From Eopsaltria australis (lineage: Eukaryota; Chordata; Aves; Passeriformes; Petroicidae): DNA of 64,000 nt. This document shows positions 60,306 through 64,000 of the stretch, piece after piece. Below the pieces are notes generated by a model. The model searched no databases. It saw only the letters and a program-made list of their open reading frames with translations, and was not told where the DNA came from. The stretch is taken from positions 434,001 to 498,000 of the forward strand of contig JAVTVJ010000117.1 of the NCBI GenBank assembly GCA_034509425.1, given 5' to 3'. The translations under genes were made by a program, and so were the position numbers. Position 1 is the stretch's first letter. Each line of letters begins with the position of its first letter.

Positions 60306-60718
60306 TCTTTATGAGGAGGGAACTGGAGTTTTCTTAGCCTGGAGGAAAGGAGGCTCAGGGTAGACCTTATTGCTCACAATGTCCTTAAAGGAGGGTGTAG
60401 TGAGATGAGGGTTGGTCTCTTCTTCCAAGGAACAAGATGTAGGACAAGAGTAAATGGCCTTAAATCGTATCAGGGAAGATTTAGATTAGATAAGGAGAAA
60501 AATTTCTTTATCAAAAGAGTTGTCAAGCATTGGAATAGGCTGCCCAGGGCAGGTGGAGTCACCATCCCTGGAGGTATTTAAAAGATGAGTAGATGTGACA
60601 CCTGGGGACATTGTTCAGTGATGAGTTGGCAGTGCTAGATTAATGGTTGGGCTTGATGATCTTAAAGATCTTTTCCAACCTAAGTGATTCTATGGTTCTA
60701 TGATTCTATTATTTACAT
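60306..60718 (+). mobile_element. CR1: Well-preserved CR1 LINE 3' UTR
   Basis: Full ordered series of landmarks: 'gcctggaggaaaggaggctc', 'agggtagaccttattgctc', 'aggacaagagtaaatggcct', 'caagcattggaataggctgc', 'ccagggcaggtggagtcacc', 'atccctggaggtatttaaaa', 'gatgagtagatgtgacacc', 'ggttgggcttgatgatctta', 'ttttccaacctaagtgattc' and three terminal octamers ending near 60712. It is the best full-length example of a CR1 3' UTR here and was probably among the more recent insertions. Confidence 0.95.
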
Positions 60719-62466
60719 CCAATAACACTACAATAAATCTGTTCCTGATGATCAACCATGGAATGTCAGAACAATTGCAAATATTAACGCATCATCTCAG
60801 TTTTGGGATTTTTTTTAGGAACTCGATCAAAATCTGGAGGAACTTAGCACAAGGCTCATCTTGATTTCAAAGTGATTTTGATTCACCACCAGTTCTTTTT
60901 GATAACTTTTAAGTTTTGTTTTATATGTGCCTTAATTCCAAATCTCTCAGGTGCCACGATGTACGTTGAGGTGATCTGCACCTTTGGATAAACTGCTGTT
61001 TGTCATCACATACCACACAAATTCTCTGGGGTAATCTTGGGTGGTGATTAAAGAGAACTCTAATTTACAGCCAAGACAATGAGGAGGTTTTAATACAACA
61101 GGTAAGTTAATAAACACCAAAATAAAGAGTCCATGAGGCAAAATGGTGTCAGGATGTATCTCACATGCTGCTTTCTCATCAACTATTTTTAGCACGTAGG
61201 TTTTAGTGCAAGTTCCTTAAAGAGAAAGACATCTTGACACCGGAATGCTCCTGTCATTTAAAAAAACCACCTTATGCTATCTCTCTTGTAATAAAAGAGT
61301 AATAAACTCACCTGAAAGATGATCTCTTTATCCATCTTAATTATTGAGCAATGCCACTTTTGGGAAAATGCAGACTTCCTGCCCCAGAGCACAACAGGTA
61401 TAACTATGCACATAGTGCTGAGCTAAGACCGGGTGTGAACACTGTGATCTGCTTCTATCCCTTTGGTGCGGCAGGTGATTGTGGCTGGACACAGAACAAG
61501 CAGGAGGATATTCATCTTGCCAGCATAGGAAGATGTGGTGATCGTGACTTGTCCTTCTGCTTTCTCATGCTGGGATGGAATATGCTGCTCAGTGAGCCAT
61601 GTGGGACATAATTTTATCTCCTGATACAAAGTAGATAAAATTTCAGGTCCTTGCAACACCAGGAAGATATCTTGTCCATCCCATCACTACTGTTTCGTCA
61701 GTTCTTCCTTTATGTAGCTCTATAAATATGTAAATATTTTCTCTAATGGACCAATTTTTTTAAACTGACAGCTCCATTGCTGATGAAATGCAAAACCATG
61801 ATGAGACACAACGCTTTTGGTGAAGCTATGATGCCTCAATTGGAATATAGGCCAGAAGCCAAGATGTCAAATGAGGAATATGGAAGAGTTTAAAGTAATT
61901 TTTATGACCAGGATTAAAATCTTTGAGCATCTTGATTGTCTGGAGACCAAACAGACACCCAATTTTGCCACATCCCATATGAAGAACATAAAAGGGAAGT
62001 GGATACAGATGACTGAAACTCTATGAGCTGGCATCCATATAGTACTCTTTCAGAATGGCTGAATTGCATTTTTACTCTTTAGTAGCAGAATAATCAGGAG
62101 TGTAAGTCAATTGGTACCAGGGAGAGAGTACCTGGAAAACATTTCCTTAAGAATCTGAAGGTTATTGCTCTTAAACAGCAAAACCCTGCAGAACAGCTAC
62201 AGAGTTTGTTGAGCTTTGGGAATCTTGCCGTACTACAGAGATTTGGTTCTGGCACGAATGAAACCCATATTTTTCAAGAGGGATTTCAGTGTTATTGAAA
62301 GCAACTATTTGCTGTGAAATCAATGGACTTTGCATACTCAGAGACCTTTGAGTATCTGGGCTGTAGTCCAATATGAGAAATAAAAGCTGCTGATGAGAAA
62401 AATGGGCTTTAGAACACCAATACTGAGTTAATGGAGGTATTTCAATTCTGTTTCCTAATTGTATGC
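60719..62466. other. Unique DNA, no gene called
   Basis: Contains a 120-codon minus-strand frame (62171-62533) and overlapping frames on both strands at 61351-61659. None contains a recognisable domain. A weak acceptor and a consensus CAG/GTAAGT donor bracket 31 bases at 61077-61107 on the plus strand; I consider this chance. Confidence 0.5.
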
Positions 62467-62570
62467 AATCCCATAGCTCACAGAGGAGACACAAGGTGAG
62501 AAATTTGGCTCCTGTTGTAATCCTATAGCTCACAAAGGAAGCACAAGGTGAAAAATTTGGGTCCCGATGT
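62467..62570. repeat. 52-bp tandem duplication
   Basis: Two adjacent 52-base copies, 62467-62518 and 62519-62570, both containing CATAGCTCACA/TATAGCTCACA, CACAAGGTGA and AAATTTGG. They differ at about 8 of 52 positions by hand comparison, so the duplication is not recent. The first copy lies in the start of the 120-codon minus-strand frame. Confidence 0.92.
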
Positions 62571-62773
62571 TTTATGCTGCACAGTTTTTATTAAGCTTAG
62601 CAAAAAAATTTGGAAGTGAAAAAAGTATGATTAGAAATAAGTAAAACTCAAGTGAGGATAAAAAAAAAAGCTGAAACAACTTGGTTTTTGAATTGTATCC
62701 TAGGATTAACTACAGTACTAGGATAACTGAGCATTTTTCAAAACTTTTGTACATATGGATGGGCTGGAAACAG
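62571..62773. other. Unique AT-rich DNA
   Basis: Short spacer before a CR1 fragment, nothing recognised. Confidence 0.5.
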
Positions 62774-62928
62774 CAGTCCATCCCTGGAAATATTTAAGGT
62801 CAGGTTGGATGGGGTTCTGAGCAGCCTGATATAGTTGAAGATGTCTCTGCCCATTACAAAAAGGTTTGAATAGATGAACTTAAAGGTCCTGTCCAACCCA
62901 AAATATTCCTTGATCCTATGATATGTTG
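62774..62928 (+). mobile_element. CR1: CR1 LINE 3' UTR fragment
   Basis: Shows 'agtccatccctggaaatatt', 'aaggtcaggttggatggggt', 'tctgagcagcctgatatagt', 'gaagatgtctctgcccatta', 'aaggtcctgtccaacccaaa' and a weak tip 'attccttgatcctatgat'. It belongs with the 14.5 kb copy by wording. Confidence 0.92.
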
Positions 62929-63699
62929 AATGCTTACTCCTTTTGCCAATGGGACCATGATCTACAAGACAAAGAGCACCTCAGATAAAGACATCTAAGT
63001 AGCTGAGCAGGGTCTTGTCTCAAACTGTAGAAGAGAGAGGCCTGGACCTTGTGCATTATGAACAATGAATATATGGATGAAACTGAGCTTGATTCTGAGC
63101 TGCAGTGACAAAAACTTAAAATGAAAGTGCTCTTTCTTGAATGGAAATCACATTAAATATCCACTTTTATTTATCTGGGGCAAAATTTACTTTATTTATT
63201 TATTTATTTATTGGAAAGAACATGTGCGCCCTTCAACACATCTATTCTCAACAGTAAAATAACATTTGAAAATATAAATGAAGAAATTAATAAAGTTCTT
63301 ATCTCTACACTCCAGTTTTCTATGACATTCATTATAAAACAGTGATATATGGTATTCTTCAACCTCTTTCCTGCAACACTTGCAAGCACGATTTTTGAAA
63401 ATCACATCCATCTGTTGATGTCTCATGCCAATCACAGTTATCCTTTAAATATATTTACCAAGAGGAATATTTTGAGAAAATATGTCTGACAGTGACTAAT
63501 TGACTTTTATGCAACAGCTAGGTATTAGAAGAGTTTAAATTGAAGGTATTATCTGGGTCTTGTCATTTTTATCCCCCTTTAAGACTAAATATTATTTATG
63601 AAATAAAATTAATTCAAGGAGGAATAAATTTGGTGCATACCAGCTCCTCGCAGTCATTTTATTCAATTAACATTTTGGTTTAAAGGTTGTTCATGTGTG
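62929..63699. other. Unique AT-rich DNA with (TTTA)n
   Basis: A (TTTA)n tract of about six units lies at 63189-63213. Overlapping minus-strand frames at 63204-63435 are unassigned. Confidence 0.55.
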
Positions 63700-63870
63700 T
63701 GTGAATTGGTTACTCTTTGTCTGCACCGTGCAGTGTGCTGCAAAGCGGAGGCTTGGGACACGAAAGGCACAACTGCTGAGTAGCTTTGAATGAGCAACAC
63801 GCGGCACTGACAACTCAACTTTTAGAGTACTTGGTATTTTTGCAGGGCTGATTTAGCTGTAATTGATAAC
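63700..63870. promoter_or_regulatory. CpG-containing conserved-looking noncoding block (candidate)
   Basis: The segment has several CpG dinucleotides (CACCGTG, AAGCGGA, CACGAAA, CACGCGGC) in an otherwise CpG-poor neighbourhood, and motif words such as TGCTGAGTA (Maf/AP-1-like), CTTTGAATG (TCF-like) and TAATTGATAA (homeodomain-like). There is no open frame of note and no repeat. CpG retention and motif density are the only basis for a regulatory reading. Confidence 0.3.
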
Positions 63871-64000
63871 ATGAAGTCTGAACATGGAGCTTTTCTATGG
63901 TGAAAGATAATCTATACTAACAAAAATCTAAATTATATTTTTTAAATTTATTAATTAAATATTTCCAACGCAAACACAGTAGTAGAAAACCTCTTTAATA
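63871..64000. other. AT-rich window end
   Basis: Very AT-rich with TTTAATTAA-type words; nothing recognisable before the window ends. Confidence 0.5.

Noticed and set aside
61077..61107. 31-base plus-strand microexon between CTAATTTACAG and GTAAGTT
   Set aside because: The donor is good, but the acceptor lacks a proper pyrimidine tract and there is no partner exon.
62171..62533. 120-codon minus-strand open frame
   Set aside because: Begins inside the 52-bp tandem duplication and has no recognisable family or flanking signals.

Overview
The window looks like AT-rich nuclear DNA from a bird. The best evidence is at least seventeen fragments of CR1, the dominant avian LINE family. They are recognised by its 3' untranslated region, the phrase 'ccttccaac' near the end, and tandem octamers of the ATTCTRTG type at the 3' tip, on both strands. 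Two long terminal repeat candidates fit avian endogenous retroviruses. A passerine is plausible, but the sequence alone does not prove it. No bacterial, phage or organellar features are visible.

No protein-coding gene can be named with confidence. Open reading frames are short (longest 141 codons), lack recognisable domains, and are either spread as chance would spread them or lie inside repeats. The only recognisable protein homology is decayed reverse transcriptase of CR1 at about 9.1 kb and 24.4 kb. The region is best read as intergenic sequence or long introns. A few minus-strand segments bounded by splice-like AG and GT dinucleotides (47.0-47.2 kb, 51.9-52.4 kb) are offered as low-confidence candidate exons.

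Layout. 0-2.2 kb: a degraded minus-strand CR1, a GC-richer enhancer-like island with nested palindromes (0.96-1.48 kb), and a CR1 tail. 2.2-8.1 kb: mostly unique DNA with two CR1 fragments and a pair of abutting hairpins at 4.35 kb. 8.15-18.5 kb: two long GA-rich pentanucleotide arrays, six CR1 fragments and a 25-bp palindrome at 15.29 kb. 18.5-31 kb: largely unique, with two A/C-rich low-complexity blocks, a C-tract, one CR1 containing reverse transcriptase and an enhancer-like AT-rich block at 22.6 kb. 31-41.5 kb: a nearly 600-bp minus-strand CR1 with a foldback tip, GA-type microsatellites, and two CR1s head to head at 41 kb. 41.5-48.2 kb: unique DNA with a perfect 14-bp-arm hairpin at 46.1 kb and a candidate exon. 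48.25-48.90 kb: a well-preserved LTR. 49-64 kb: a 40-base T tract, candidate microexons, a second degraded LTR at 59.3-59.7 kb, two further CR1s, a 52-bp tandem duplication at 62.5 kb and an enhancer-like block at 63.7 kb.

There is no sign of a multi-gene system working together. The most informative material is the transposable-element fossil record, the foldback and palindromic structures (some formed from inverted CR1 tips), the purine-strand pentanucleotide arrays, and several stretches that look like conserved noncoding DNA and could be tested by alignment.
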